NCBI GenBank assembly: GCA_030706635.1
Contig: JAUZOD010000013.1
Span: 17,078-81,077, forward strand
DNA from: Bacteroidota bacterium
GTDB lineage: Bacteria > Bacteroidota > Bacteroidia > Chitinophagales > Chitinophagaceae
Length of the DNA: 64,000 nt
Direction: 5' to 3'
Each line of letters opens with the position of its first letter. Within the stretch, counting starts at the first letter, position 1. The notes beneath the pieces were generated by a model. It saw nothing but the letters and a program-made list of their open reading frames with translations, did no database searches and had not been told where the DNA came from. A program made the position numbers and the translations under genes. This document shows, piece after piece, positions 28,198 through 37,361 of this stretch.

Positions 28198-29759
28198 ATT
28201 CGGTAATCCTGATCAGGCCGCCTCCATTGTACGAGTGATATTCTCCGTTATACATGCCATCTGCGCTAACCGGTCCCATTTTAAATACACCGGGAGAAAC
28301 AGCCCGCACGGCATGATAGTAGGTCGGCCGTGGATTATTTAAATTCACGAACAGATTAATGCGGTCGTCCCGAACGTCCAGTGCGGTGGGTTTATAGTCG
28401 TCTTTGATCCATTCCATGCCCGGTATCTCTTTCGTTCTTGGATTCTCCATCTCAAATCCGGCAGGCAGGAGATCCGTGACCACTAAGCTTTCTGCATCGC
28501 CACTGAATGATTTCTGAACACTGATCTGCACGATCAGCAATTCATTCTGTTTGAAGCTTTTTCCGGAAACCGGTGTTCCGTAGCGATTGAAAAAACGTTT
28601 CCTGACCCTGATAAAATTATCAGACTCCTTCACGGTGCCGTTTGCGGAAATACCTTCCTGCATCCCGTAATAATTGATATTCCCCTTTCTGCTTCTGATG
28701 ATTTCCGGGCTTCCGGACCTGATAGCAGGTTCCAGTTCACCGAATGTGATGTTATTGAAATAATCCTCCTGCAAAGTGCCGCCGATTTTTCCGTGCAGTC
28801 CTTTATGGAGGTTAAGCTGATAACTTTTTTCGGCATCAAATTGATCGCTATGGATCTGCAACCCGTTTTCTGTTAGCTCCGCATTGAATTTTACCGAGGG
28901 GTTTATTTTTATATAGGATGCCAGATCGGTTGCACTCACTTGCTCGCTGGTAAAGACCTGGATGGTACCGCCGGCCCCTTCCTGATTAGACCTGACTTCA
29001 TTAACGCGCAAACTTAGGGTGACGGGATCAGCGAACTGATTTCCGTCATCTGCGTTGTGCCTATATTTCCATCAACGGGAACGAGTCCTTTATCCAGGAT
29101 GATCTTTGTCTCATAATCCTTATCCTCATTTTGACCCCGGTCAGCCTCAGCGATATCCTGGCGGAAGGAGAAAGAGTTTGCAATATAAAGGTGCCGCCTT
29201 GCCATCTATAGAACGTTTCATCTTCTCTTTCGGCAAGGCCGGATCGAGTGGGTAGTTAAAATATGATTCCACCTGCGGAAGTGCCAGGTTGCTGTTTTTC
29301 GTCTGGCAGCACCCATTGGGCCTTCGTATTCTCCAGTTTTAACGCGGCCGTATGGAAATGGATCTCATCGGCATTTTTGAAATGATCATATTTACTGTAT
29401 TGAAGAATATCCTTGTTGAGGACGGCTTTATAATTGGTTACCAGAGATAGAGGCCCGGAACGGGAAAAGATCAACTCATCTGTATGTTCCCAGCGGAACT
29501 TCCCGGGAATAGCCGGTTCAAAAGAGCTATAGTGAGAGGAAACCCAGTGGTTGGTAAGCGAATCATTGACGAGGGATTTGTCAAACCGGAAGATCAGGTT
29601 AGTCAGGGCAGGCACTTCCTCTTTTACATTGGTATAATCCGGGCGCACCAGATTCCGGTTACAGGCCAATAAAAAAATAATGAGCCCGCAGGTTATCCAC
29701 ACCGGATGTTTTAAGCGTACGGCAGATGGGTCAAAAAGTTTATGGGTGTTAATATACAA
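28196..29759 (-). pseudogene. Decayed alpha-2-macroglobulin lipoprotein gene (frameshifts plus large internal deletion)
   Basis: Read on the minus strand. The 5' part encodes a lipoprotein signal (IIFLLACNRN) and the N-terminal MG region (VPALTNLIFRFDKSLVND). After about 29285 the homologous reading (VESYFNYPLDPALPKEKM) continues in another frame. It shifts again near 29195 (LYIANSFSFRQD) and near 29030 (FADPVTLSLRVNEV). The last stretch joins an N-terminal MG part ending in FGELEPAIRSGSPE directly to the extreme C-terminus (RKRFFNRYGTPV, VTDLLPAGFEMENPR, GEYHSYNGGGLIRITE). About 1300-1400 residues including the thioester domain are missing. The junction lies near 28670. What remains is ~520 codons of an expected ~1800-2000. 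The intact family member is at 17641-23721. Confidence 0.85.
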
Positions 29760-29835
29760 AAAAGCATATGTTTTAGAACGCGTTGCCGTTGGAAATATCT
29801 TCTTATTTTTACCAACATAAAATTTACCCGGGCTT

Positions 29836-30669
29836 ATGGCTTACCAACTGCTCAAAGGAAAGAAGGGAATTATTTTCGGTGCGCTCGACGATAAATCGCT
29901 GGCGTGGAGAACGGCACTACGTTGTTATGAAGAAGGCGCCGCCCTGGTACTGACCAATGCGCCTGTAGCCCTGCGTTTGGGAGAGATCAATAAACTGGCG
30001 CTGAACGTAAAAGCGCCGGTGATTGCTGCAGATGTTACCAATATGGAGGATCTGAAAAAGCTTTTTGAAGGAGCCATGAATCATTTCGGCGGAAAGATCG
30101 ACTTTATCCTGCATTCTGTAGGCATGAGCCTGAACATCAGAAAAAATAAGCCCTACACCGGATTGGATTATGGATTTAACCAGAAAACGCTGGATATTTC
30201 TGCCGTATCGCTGCACCGCGTTTTACAAACGGCATATGAGATGGATGCCATCAATGAGTGGGGCAGCGTGGTTGCGCTGAGTTATATCGCGGCGCAACGG
30301 GTGTTTCCGGATTACAATGAAATGTCTGATGCCAAGGCCCTTCTGGAAAGTATAGCGCGAAATTTTGGTTATTATTTTGGTGTTAAAAATAAGGTACGTA
30401 TCAATACAATTTCCCAATCGCCAACGAAAACAACGGCCGGGAGCGGAGTGAAAAGTTTTGACGGATTTCAGGCCTATGCAGAAAAAATGAGTCCCCTGGG
30501 AAATGCCAGTGCGGATGACTGTGCGGGTTATTGTGCAACCTTATTCAGCGATCTTACCCGAATGGTCACCATGCAGAATCTTTTTCATGATGGAGGCTTT
30601 TCCTTTACCGGTGTCACAGAGGCGATTATTCTGGAAATAGAAAAAAACCACGAAGAAATCATTAAATAA
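29836..30669 (+). CDS. fabI: Enoyl-[acyl-carrier-protein] reductase
   Basis: 277-aa short-chain-dehydrogenase-fold enzyme catalysing the last reduction of each fatty-acid elongation cycle. Motifs: nucleotide loop GIIFGALDDKSLAW, DFILHSVGMS, and the FabI active site with Tyr150 and the Y-x6-K pair Tyr160/Lys167 (YNEMSDAK). The late NTISQSPTKTTAGSGV replaces the usual GPIKTLAAS. FabI normally has ~260 aa; the N-terminus here is typical (LLKGKKGIIFGALDDKSLAW) and the sequence is of the Bacteroidota subgroup. It is monocistronic, closed by a strong terminator. Confidence 0.93.
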   Translation: MAYQLLKGKKGIIFGALDDKSLAWRTALRCYEEGAALVLTNAPVALRLGEINKLALNVKAPVIAADVTNMEDLKKLFEGAMNHFGGKIDFILHSVGMSLNIRKNKPYTGLDYGFNQKTLDISAVSLHRVLQTAYEMDAINEWGSVVALSYIAAQRVFPDYNEMSDAKALLESIARNFGYYFGVKNKVRINTISQSPTKTTAGSGVKSFDGFQAYAEKMSPLGNASADDCAGYCATLFSDLTRMVTMQNLFHDGGFSFTGVTEAIILEIEKNHEEIIK

Positions 30670-30715
30670 GGGGCAAGTATGATCCTGACGGTCGCTGGAA
30701 GAGGCTGTTAAAAAA

Positions 30716-30746
30716 ATAAAAATCCCTCCAAAGAGGGATTTTTTTA
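30716..30746. terminator. Bidirectional intrinsic terminator between fabI and the DUF2795 gene
   Basis: AATCCCTC/GAGGGATT stem with a CAAA loop, followed by TTTTTTT on the plus strand and preceded by AAAAAAATAAA (a T-tract on the minus strand). It serves both convergent genes. Confidence 0.9.
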
Positions 30747-30762
30747 TCCACATGGTGATTTT

Positions 30763-30984
30763 TTAATATTCATCCTCATTAAAGAAGAAATCTTCCTGGC
30801 TGGGATAGTCCGGCCAGATATCGTCTATCCCCTCATAAATCTCACCCTCATCTTCCAATTCCTGAAGGTTTTCTACCACTTCAATCGGGGCGCCCGAACG
30901 GATTGCATAATCAATCAATTCGTCTTTGGTGGCGGGCCAGGGGGCGTCTTCAAGATAACTGGCTAACTCGAGTGTCCAAAACAT
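30763..30984 (-). CDS. DUF2795 family small acidic protein
   Basis: 73-aa protein beginning MFWTLELASYLEDAPWPATKDELIDYA, the near-invariant start of Bacteroidota DUF2795 proteins, and ending in a very acidic tail (EDFFFNEDEY). No signal peptide; probably cytoplasmic and highly expressed given its conservation. DUF2795 folds as a small helical domain of unknown function. Own gene with a shared terminator at its 3' end. Confidence 0.88.
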   Translation of the reverse strand: MFWTLELASYLEDAPWPATKDELIDYAIRSGAPIEVVENLQELEDEGEIYEGIDDIWPDYPSQEDFFFNEDEY

Positions 30985-31159
30985 CTTTATTCCTGTATTT
31001 AATTACTGAATTATTAATAAGGTCAGATCAACGGCAGCCTTCCGGAGAATAGGGGAAAACGCTGCCTTTAATTTTTCGCAAAAGTAATTTTTATAATGAA
31101 ACCACCAAATACCATTTATAGGAGGTAAACGGGGGGAATCCCGCTTAAAACAAGGTTGT

Positions 31160-31168
31160 TATATTTGC
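31160..31168 (+). promoter_or_regulatory. -7 box almost touching the lolD start codon
   Basis: TATATTTGC, a perfect TAnnTTTG box, ends 2 bp before the ATG at 31171. Transcription about 7 bp downstream of the box would start at or just after this ATG, implying a leaderless message. A -33 TTG is not evident. Confidence 0.5.
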
Positions 31169-31170
31169 GG

Positions 31171-31848
31171 ATGATCCCATCAGAAGCTTCCCCGGCCATC
31201 CTTTCGGCCAGAAATATCGAAAAATACTACGGCAAACTGCATGTTCTAAAGGGGGTAAACCTTGATATTAACAAGGGAGAGATCGTAAGTATGGTTGGTC
31301 CTTCCGGATCTGGGAAAAGCACGCTTTTGCATATTTTGGGCACACTGGATGAGCCGGCCTCGGGGGAGATCTTTTTGGAGAACCGGCGTCTGCAGACTTT
31401 GAAAGGAAAATCTTTGGCAGCGTTCCGGAACCGCCATATCGGGTTCGTATTTCAATTTCATCACCTGTTGCCGGAATTTACCGCGCTGGAGAACGTATGT
31501 ATACCGGGATGGATCGCCGGCCGGAAAAAATCGGAAGTTAAGGAGCGGGCAATGCAACTATTGGAAATACTGGGCGTAAGCCACCGGACCGAAAACAAAC
31601 CCTCCGCTTTATCGGGCGGTGAGCAACAACGGGTTGCCGTAAGCCGTGCCCTGATCAATAATCCGGATATTGTTTTCGCCGATGAACCCACAGGAAACCT
31701 GGACTCTGCGAATGCCCGAGAACTGCATCAGCTTTTTTTTGATCTGCGCAAACAATTTAATCAAACCTTCCTGATCGTAACCCACAATGAAGCGCTGGCC
31801 GAGCAGAGTGACCGGGTGCTGAGGATGCGGGACGGGATGATAATTTGA
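31171..31848 (+). CDS. LolD-like ABC transporter ATP-binding protein
   Basis: 225-aa ATPase of the LolD/MacB/FtsE group (drives FtsX-fold permeases such as the lipoprotein releaser LolCE). Start taken at 31171; the TTG 15 bp upstream lies in the promoter box. Walker [11 protein letters not shown]-loop FVFQFHHLLPEFTALEN (the LLPEFTALENV string is characteristic of LolD), signature LSGGEQQRVAVSRAL, Walker [15 protein letters not shown]-loop VTHN. No permease gene adjoins it. The last codons overlap repeat C1. Confidence 0.85.
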   Translation: MIPSEASPAILSARNIEKYYGKLHVLKGVNLDINKGEIVSMVGPSGSGKSTLLHILGTLDEPASGEIFLENRRLQTLKGKSLAAFRNRHIGFVFQFHHLLPEFTALENVCIPGWIAGRKKSEVKERAMQLLEILGVSHRTENKPSALSGGEQQRVAVSRALINNPDIVFADEPTGNLDSANARELHQLFFDLRKQFNQTFLIVTHNEALAEQSDRVLRMRDGMII

Positions 31849-31915
31849 AAATTTGAAAATGAATCGGCTCTGTCTTCGTCATTTTCAAATTGCCAGATTT
31901 TCAAATTTTCAAATT
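31842..31915. repeat. Family C inverted repeat (copy C1), convergent genes
   Basis: Left arm AATTTGAAAATTTGAAAATG (31842-31861) and right arm 31880-31915 composed of ATTTTCAAAT words. The stop codons of the LolD-like gene (31846-31848) and the adenosyltransferase gene (31901-31903) are embedded in the arms. Confidence 0.88.
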
Positions 31916-32473
31916 GTTCCTGGGTACCCATGGAATCTCCTCTGATCCCAGCAAATGACCTGCATACCTGGCCAGGATGAACAGGTAGTCGCTCAGACGG
32001 TTGAGGTATTTGATGATCAGGATCTGACCGATGGGCTCTTCTGCATCCAGTTGTACGGTCATACGCTCTGCGCGGCGGCAAACGCAGCGACAGATATGAG
32101 CCGTTGAAACCACTGGATGACCCCCGGGCAGAATAAAGGATTTCATGGGGGGTAATATCCCGCTCATCCGGTCTATTTCCTTTTCCAGCAGCAGTACGTC
32201 TTCTTCCCGCAGGTCGGGAATTTTTAATGCAATTTCCTTCTGCGGATCGCAAGCCAGCGCAGAACCGATGGTAAAGAGCCTGTCCTGGATCTCTTTTAGC
32301 ATGGCACGACCGGTTTCATCGGGATACTGATCAGCCAAAAGGCCAATAAAAGAGTTCAGTTCGTCAATATCGCCATAAGCTGCAATGCGAATATTGCTTT
32401 TGGAAACCCTGGTTCCTCCGAGCAGGCTGGTTTTGCCTGCATCCCCTGTTTTTGTATAAATTTTGAGTGACAT
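31901..32473 (-). CDS. Cob(I)alamin adenosyltransferase, PduO type
   Basis: 190-aa enzyme transferring the adenosyl group of ATP to cob(I)alamin to make coenzyme B12. Hallmarks: the N-terminal ATP loop YTKTGDAGKTSLLGG, AAYGDIDELNSFIGL, and the C-terminal CRCVCRRAERMTV (Arg-Arg-Ala-Glu-Arg ATP contact) plus LNRLSDYLFILARY. Normal length. It is the third gene of a minus-strand unit gatC - ABC ATPase - adenosyltransferase (gaps of 26 and 14 bp); no cobalamin riboswitch was seen upstream. Confidence 0.95.
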   Translation of the reverse strand: MSLKIYTKTGDAGKTSLLGGTRVSKSNIRIAAYGDIDELNSFIGLLADQYPDETGRAMLKEIQDRLFTIGSALACDPQKEIALKIPDLREEDVLLLEKEIDRMSGILPPMKSFILPGGHPVVSTAHICRCVCRRAERMTVQLDAEEPIGQILIIKYLNRLSDYLFILARYAGHLLGSEEIPWVPRNNLKI

Positions 32474-32487
32474 GATGCAAGAGACAA

Positions 32488-33201
32488 TTACAATGCGGCT
32501 TCATATACCCCTTGTCTTCTTTTGTCGGTTTCGATAATCCCGTCTTTAAGTCGCACCACCCGGTGAGCATAGTTGGAAATATCTTCTTCGTGTGTAACCA
32601 GAGCGACCGTGTTTCCGGCGGCTTGTATTTTGTTGAATATTTCCATGATTTCGATGGAAGTCTTTGAATCCAGGTTACCTGTAGGCTCATCCGCCAGGAT
32701 GAGCGAAGGATTATTGACCAATGCCCTGGCTATCGCTACCCTTTGACACTGGCCACCCGACAGTTCATTGGGTTTATGATGACTTCTATCCGTAAGACTT
32801 ACTTTTTCCAATACCTCCATCGCCATTTCTATCCGGGTCTTTTTTGCGACGCCCGCATATACCAGGGGAAGCGCAACGTTCTCGGCAGCCGTGAGTCTCG
32901 GTAATAAATTAAACTGCTGAAATACAAATCCGATTTCTTTATTGCGTACTTCGGCCAGATCATCATCCGCCATCTGACTTACATCATGCCCGCTTAATAC
33001 GTATTTCCCTTCCGTCGGGGAGTCCAGACATCCCAGGATATTCATAAGCGTACTCTTGCCTGAACCGGAGGGCCCCATCAGGGCAACGTATTCATTTTTT
33101 AGTATTTCCAGACTGATTCCTTTCAAAACGGGAACGGCCTGCTTTCCCATAAAGTAACTTTTTTGAATCCGTTCGAGCAGAATGATCGTGTTTGAACTCA
33201 T
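32488..33201 (-). CDS. MacB/LolD-type ABC transporter ATP-binding protein
   Basis: 237-aa ATPase. Walker [11 protein letters not shown]-loop [22 protein letters not shown] (MacB/FtsE type), signature [15 protein letters not shown] (Cys in place of the common Gln), Walker [14 protein letters not shown]-loop VTHEE. It should pair with an FtsX-fold permease encoded elsewhere, because its neighbours are gatC and the cobalamin adenosyltransferase. Substrate unknown. Confidence 0.9.
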   Translation of the reverse strand: MSSNTIILLERIQKSYFMGKQAVPVLKGISLEILKNEYVALMGPSGSGKSTLMNILGCLDSPTEGKYVLSGHDVSQMADDDLAEVRNKEIGFVFQQFNLLPRLTAAENVALPLVYAGVAKKTRIEMAMEVLEKVSLTDRSHHKPNELSGGQCQRVAIARALVNNPSLILADEPTGNLDSKTSIEIMEIFNKIQAAGNTVALVTHEEDISNYAHRVVRLKDGIIETDKRRQGVYEAAL

Positions 33202-33227
33202 AGAATGGTTATACTGTTTAATGCCGG

Positions 33228-33527
33228 TTAGGCGGAAGGACTTTTTACTACCCTGGGGACCTTAAAATATTCATCATCCGCTAGCGGAGAATTCCTTAAA
33301 GCCTCTGTGCGGGACAGGGAAGTCTCTAAAATGTCTTCCCTTAGAACATCTGTTTCTTCTCCCATGTATAACAGAGGATTCACGCCGGTAACATCGAGAG
33401 CATTCAGCTGCTCTACGAAACCAATCATTTTTTCGAGATCTTTTTTAATCTCCTGCATTCCGGCTTCGTCGAACTCCAGATTGGCCAGTTTGCACAAATG
33501 TTCAATAAGCGCATCATTTACTTCCAT
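33228..33527 (-). CDS. gatC: Asp-tRNA(Asn)/Glu-tRNA(Gln) amidotransferase subunit C
   Basis: 99-aa small subunit that holds GatA and GatB together for transamidation of mischarged Glu-tRNA(Gln)/Asp-tRNA(Asn). Visible: N-terminal [15 protein letters not shown], middle [19 protein letters not shown], and the C-terminal [33 protein letters not shown], the part that wraps GatB. gatA and gatB are not in the window. Its upstream region is repeat A1, shared with trpS. Confidence 0.95.
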   Translation of the reverse strand: MEVNDALIEHLCKLANLEFDEAGMQEIKKDLEKMIGFVEQLNALDVTGVNPLLYMGEETDVLREDILETSLSRTEALRNSPLADDEYFKVPRVVKSPSA

Positions 33528-33603
33528 GAAACGGGATTACAGACAAAAATAATGGATTCAGGGAGAAATTCTGCACCCGGATAAAGTATGGAGGGCCTTT
33601 TAA

Positions 33604-33693
33604 CAGTTGACGGTTGACAGTTGTCGGTTGACGGACTTTAGGCCCGAATTCGCACCTGATTACGGTCAACCGTCAGCGGTCAACCGTCAACTG
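33604..33693. repeat. Family A inverted repeat (copy A1), divergent gatC/trpS
   Basis: Arms 33604-33634 (CAGTTGACGGTTGACAG then TTGTCGGTTGACGG) and 33662-33693 of complementary GTCAACC words. The core is conserved, with GAATTCGCACCTGAT on the plus strand. It occupies most of the divergent promoter region. A TACCTTCG box (33727-33734) lies outside it, 8 bp before the trpS start. Confidence 0.9.
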
Positions 33694-33742
33694 ACGACCC
33701 GGGTACTCAGAAATCATCAGTTTTGTTACCTTCGTCCTCCTC

Positions 33743-34738
33743 ATGGAAAAAAAGAAAGAAATCGTGCTGAGTGGGATCCGGCCAACCGGATTCCTGCACC
33801 TGGGCAACTATTTTGGCGCCTTGCGTAACTGGGCCCGCATGCAATATGAATATGATTGCTATTTTTTTATTGCGGACTGGCACAGCTTAACCACACATGC
33901 TGATACCAAAGACCTGAAAGTCAATACCCGCAGACTGGTTTCAGAACTGATTGCCGGAGGCCTTGATCCGGAAGCCTGTGTGATCTATTCGCAGAGTGAT
34001 ATTCCGGAAATAGCCGAGCTCTATCTCTATCTGAATATGCTGGCTTACCGGGGTGAACTGGAAAAAACGGCCACTTTCAAAGATAAAGTGAGGCAACAAC
34101 CGGAAAATGTCAATGCCGGTCTGCTCACTTATCCTGTTTTGCAGGCTGCTGACATCCTGATCCACCGGGCTCTGAAGGTACCCGTGGGGAAAGATCAGGA
34201 GCAGCATATTGAGATGACCCGCAATTTTGCAGAACGGTTTAACTACCGTTATGGAAATGTATTTCCACTTCCCGTTGCCTTCAGTTACGGAGGAGAACTG
34301 CTGAGGATCCTGAACCTCGATGGCACGGGAAAAATGAGTAAGAGTGAGAACCCGATGAATACGATCTACCTGAACGATGATGATGCGCTGATCACTAAAA
34401 AGATCATGAAAGCGAAAACAGATCAGGGTCCGGCGGTGGAAAATATGCAAAAGCCGGATTATATCCAGGGGTTATTCACGTTGCTCCGACTGGTGAGTGA
34501 ATCCGACGTAGTGGAAAAATATGAGAGCGACTTTAATCAATGTGTGATCCGGTATGGGGACATGAAAAAGCAGTTGGCTGAGGATATGGTCAGTTTTATA
34601 CGTCCGCTGAGGGAAAAAGCGCAAAACCTGCAAAGCGATCCGGCGCATATTGACGAGATCCTGTCAGAAGGTGCAGTAAAGGCAAGGAAGAGTGCAGCGG
34701 CAACCCTGCTAAAAGTGCGGGAGGTCATGGGGTTTTAG
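33743..34738 (+). CDS. trpS: Tryptophanyl-tRNA synthetase
   Basis: 331-aa class Ic synthetase. N-terminal GIRPTGFLHLGNYFGAL supplies the HIGH-like motif (HLGN), ADWHSLTT is the typical second strand, PVGKDQEQHIEMTRNFAERFN contacts tryptophan/ATP, and GKMSKSE is the KMSKS loop. Length is standard (~330). First gene of a plus-strand pair with the deoxynucleoside kinase. Confidence 0.97.
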   Translation: MEKKKEIVLSGIRPTGFLHLGNYFGALRNWARMQYEYDCYFFIADWHSLTTHADTKDLKVNTRRLVSELIAGGLDPEACVIYSQSDIPEIAELYLYLNMLAYRGELEKTATFKDKVRQQPENVNAGLLTYPVLQAADILIHRALKVPVGKDQEQHIEMTRNFAERFNYRYGNVFPLPVAFSYGGELLRILNLDGTGKMSKSENPMNTIYLNDDDALITKKIMKAKTDQGPAVENMQKPDYIQGLFTLLRLVSESDVVEKYESDFNQCVIRYGDMKKQLAEDMVSFIRPLREKAQNLQSDPAHIDEILSEGAVKARKSAAATLLKVREVMGF

Positions 34739-34798
34739 TACCCGCTTTTGCAAAACGATTCTTTTTTATATTTCCATCATAAGACTTTACATTTAGGA

Positions 34799-35434
34799 AT
34801 GGCAAAAACGAAGAAACCAAAGCACATCGCTGTGGCAGGTAATATTGGTGCAGGAAAAACTACCCTTACCGAATTGCTGAGCAAACATTATAAATGGATA
34901 CCTCAGTTTGAAGATGCCGATCATAATCCATATCTGAACGATTTTTACGACGACATGCCCCGGTGGAGTTTTAATCTTCAGATTCATTTTCTCAATGGAC
35001 GTCTTAATCAATTGCTGGAAATTTACAGCGGTACGGAAACGGTGATTCAAGATCGTACTATCTATGAAGATGCTCACATTTTTGCGCCAAACCTCCATGA
35101 TATGGGGCTGATGAGCAAACGCGACTATAATAATTATTTCCAGTTCTTTCAAACTCTGAAACGAATGGTTCAGCCGCCGGATCTGCTGATTTATCTGCAG
35201 GCTTCGGTTCCGACGCTGGTTGGACAGATTCAGAAAAGAGGTCGTGAATACGAAGAGAATATCCGCCTGGACTATCTCAAGCGCCTGAACGATTTATACA
35301 ATAAGTGGATTGACGGATATAAAGAAGGCGGTCTTTTGGTGATTAACGTGGACAAAAATAAATTCCCCGAAAATGAAGAACATCTCGGGGAAATCATCAC
35401 CCGGATTGATGCCCAGCTGTACGGACTGTTCTAA
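34799..35434 (+). CDS. Deoxynucleoside kinase (dNK/dGK-dAK family)
   Basis: 211-aa salvage enzyme phosphorylating deoxynucleosides with ATP. Start at 34799 (MAKTKKPKHIAVAGNIGAGK) since the P-loop should lie near the N-terminus. P-loop GNIGAGKTTL (~16-25), IQDRTIYEDAHIF with the catalytic/substrate ERS/DRT-type segment, and the lid LQKRGREYE-like IQKRGREYEENI. Which base it prefers cannot be read from the sequence. It follows trpS by 60 bp and is closed by a terminator. Confidence 0.93.
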   Translation: MAKTKKPKHIAVAGNIGAGKTTLTELLSKHYKWIPQFEDADHNPYLNDFYDDMPRWSFNLQIHFLNGRLNQLLEIYSGTETVIQDRTIYEDAHIFAPNLHDMGLMSKRDYNNYFQFFQTLKRMVQPPDLLIYLQASVPTLVGQIQKRGREYEENIRLDYLKRLNDLYNKWIDGYKEGGLLVINVDKNKFPENEEHLGEIITRIDAQLYGLF

Positions 35435-35440
35435 AATAAA

Positions 35441-35468
35441 AAAAGCTCTTCACCAGAAAGAGCTTTTT
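35441..35468. terminator. Intrinsic terminator between the kinase gene and pckA
   Basis: AAAGCTCTT/AAGAGCTTT stem with a CACCAG-type loop, followed by a T-tract on the plus strand; the A-run in front gives a T-tract on the minus strand. Serves the convergent pair. Confidence 0.88.
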
Positions 35469-35560
35469 ATAGCAAACAACGTTAAAGGTCGTTAGATGAA
35501 GTGCAAACAGCGTCCAAGATGGTGAATTATTTTTATTAAATGGACATTTTTCGGGTTTTT

Positions 35561-37156
35561 TTAAAAATCCGGGGCGCCATTTAAAATTTCTCCAGGGACC
35601 TGATTTTCATATTTTTTAAAATTATCTATGAACTGCATGGCCAGTTCCCGGGCTTTTGCCTGATATTCCTTTGGATTTTTCCATGTATTTTCCGGATCCA
35701 GTATCCTGTCGGGTACTCCGGGACATGTTTCCGGCATGGCGAAGTGGAAAACCGGATGCACCTTCCAGTTAGTATTGCCCATTCTGCCCTCCAATACGCC
35801 GCTAACAAGCGACCTGGTGTAGGATAAAGGGATCCTTTCTCCTTTTCCATAGGCACCGCCACTCCAACCGGTATTAACCAGCCAGACCCTCACCTGATGC
35901 CTGCGAATTTTCTCTCCCAGCATCCGGGCATAGAATCCGGGGTGTAGGGGAAGGAAGGGTGCTCCGAAACAAGCGCTAAAAGTGGATTTTGGTTCTGTAA
36001 TGCCGGCCTCTGTTCCTGCGATCTTCGCTGTATATCCGGAAATGAACTGGTACATGGCCTGTTCCGGCGTCAATCGGGATATGGGCGGCAGAACACCCGA
36101 GGCGTCACAGGTGAGGAAAAAAATATTGGAAGGGTTGATGCCTATGGACGGTGTTACGGAATGGGGGATATAATCCAGGGGATAAGATACCCTTGTATTT
36201 TCAGTTTTGGAGGCGTCCTCATAGTTCACGTGGTTAGTGCCCGGGAAAAAACCTGTATTCTCCAGTAAGGCGCCAGAACGTATAGCCCGAAAAATATCGG
36301 GTTCGTTTTCTTCTTTCAGGTGAATGCATTTGGCATAACAGCCACCCTCAAAATTAAAAATGCCCTTGTCTGTCCAGCCGTGTTCGTCATCTCCGATCAG
36401 CATCCTGCTCCGGTCAGCACTGAGCGTGGTTTTGCCGGTACCACTCAATCCGAAGAAAATTGCCGTATCGCCATTCCTTCCCATATTGGCTGCACAATGC
36501 ATGCCCAGCACCTGTTTGTGAAAAGGCAGAAGATAGTTTAGCACCGAGAATACAGATTTCTTTATCTCCCCGGTATAACCTGTGCCGGCCAGAATGATCA
36601 CCTGTTTTTTTAAAGATATGATCACGGCATTCTGTTGCCGGATACCACAGTGCTCCGGGTCCAGTTTCAGACCAGGGGCAGCCAGGATATGCCAGTCTGC
36701 CTTGAGCCCTTCCTGTTCCGGCCGGAGAAACATGTTGTAAGCAAAAAGATTCATCGCGGGTGTTTCTGTGATCACCCGCAGCTGGAGGCGGTATTCCGGA
36801 TCTGCGCAAACGGCACTGTCCCGCACCCATATCTCGGGAAGCTGGTTCAGATAATCCGTGACCAGCTTAAAGATCTGGTCAAATTGCCTTTCCCCGATGG
36901 GCTGATTAAAATTGTTCCAGTCCACAGTAGTTGCCGAAACATCATCCCTCACCAGATATCTGTCTTTGGGGCAGCGCCCGGTAAATTCACCCGTGTTTAC
37001 AGATAGTGCGCCGGTGTCAGTAAGAATCCCTTCATGCCTTTGTACACATTGGCTTGCCAGCTCTTCCGGGCTTAACTGATAATGGATATCGCCGGTAACC
37101 TTTAATCCGAGGTTTATTAATTTTTTAAGCGGAAGCTGCATAACAGGAGATGACAT
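35561..37156 (-). CDS. pckA: Phosphoenolpyruvate carboxykinase (ATP)
   Basis: 531-aa gluconeogenic enzyme converting oxaloacetate and ATP to phosphoenolpyruvate and CO2. Start placed at ATG 37156 (MSSPVMQLPLKKL); an upstream in-frame TTG at 37177 overlaps the promoter box. ATP-type hallmarks: GEFTGRCPKDRYLVRDD, MHCAANMG, the kinase loop GLSGTGKTTLSAD, the metal/oxaloacetate site IGDDEHGW, IFNFEGGCYAKCI and the C-terminal NTGWSGGAYGKGERI. E. coli PckA has 540 aa. Divergent from the M24 aminopeptidase. Confidence 0.97.
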   Translation of the reverse strand: MSSPVMQLPLKKLINLGLKVTGDIHYQLSPEELASQCVQRHEGILTDTGALSVNTGEFTGRCPKDRYLVRDDVSATTVDWNNFNQPIGERQFDQIFKLVTDYLNQLPEIWVRDSAVCADPEYRLQLRVITETPAMNLFAYNMFLRPEQEGLKADWHILAAPGLKLDPEHCGIRQQNAVIISLKKQVIILAGTGYTGEIKKSVFSVLNYLLPFHKQVLGMHCAANMGRNGDTAIFFGLSGTGKTTLSADRSRMLIGDDEHGWTDKGIFNFEGGCYAKCIHLKEENEPDIFRAIRSGALLENTGFFPGTNHVNYEDASKTENTRVSYPLDYIPHSVTPSIGINPSNIFFLTCDASGVLPPISRLTPEQAMYQFISGYTAKIAGTEAGITEPKSTFSACFGAPFLPLHPGFYARMLGEKIRRHQVRVWLVNTGWSGGAYGKGERIPLSYTRSLVSGVLEGRMGNTNWKVHPVFHFAMPETCPGVPDRILDPENTWKNPKEYQAKARELAMQFIDNFKKYENQVPGEILNGAPDF

Positions 37157-37174
37157 ATTCAACCGTTTGAACCC

Positions 37175-37182
37175 CAAAACTA
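37175..37182 (-). promoter_or_regulatory. -7 box of pckA
   Basis: TAGTTTTG on the minus strand, matching TAnnTTTG, ends 18 bp before the pckA ATG. No clear -33 TTG. On the other strand TAAGTTTGC at 37277-37285 is a comparable candidate for the divergent aminopeptidase gene. Confidence 0.45.
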
Positions 37183-37361
37183 AAATTAAATTTTATCTAA
37201 AAAAAGCCTTTTTTATGGCCATACAATTTGATAATATCTATTAATATGCGATTTATATGCTTATTGTCTAAATTATTAAGTTTGCCGGATATGGATTCCC
37301 CTGTTTCTTCACGCCCAGGTTCTCCGTGGTGGTTTCATCAATCCTCCCTACTTTTACAAGG

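Noticed and set aside
32474..33227. Cobalamin riboswitch near the adenosyltransferase gene
   Set aside because: The gene is downstream of two cotranscribed genes with 14-26 bp gaps; there is no room for the aptamer and no B12-box was seen.
33604..33693. GTTGAC heptads as a CRISPR-like or microsatellite array
   Set aside because: Units are 7 nt with no spacers, and each array is paired with an inverted copy around a conserved core, so neither description fits. No CRISPR array or cas gene is in the window.
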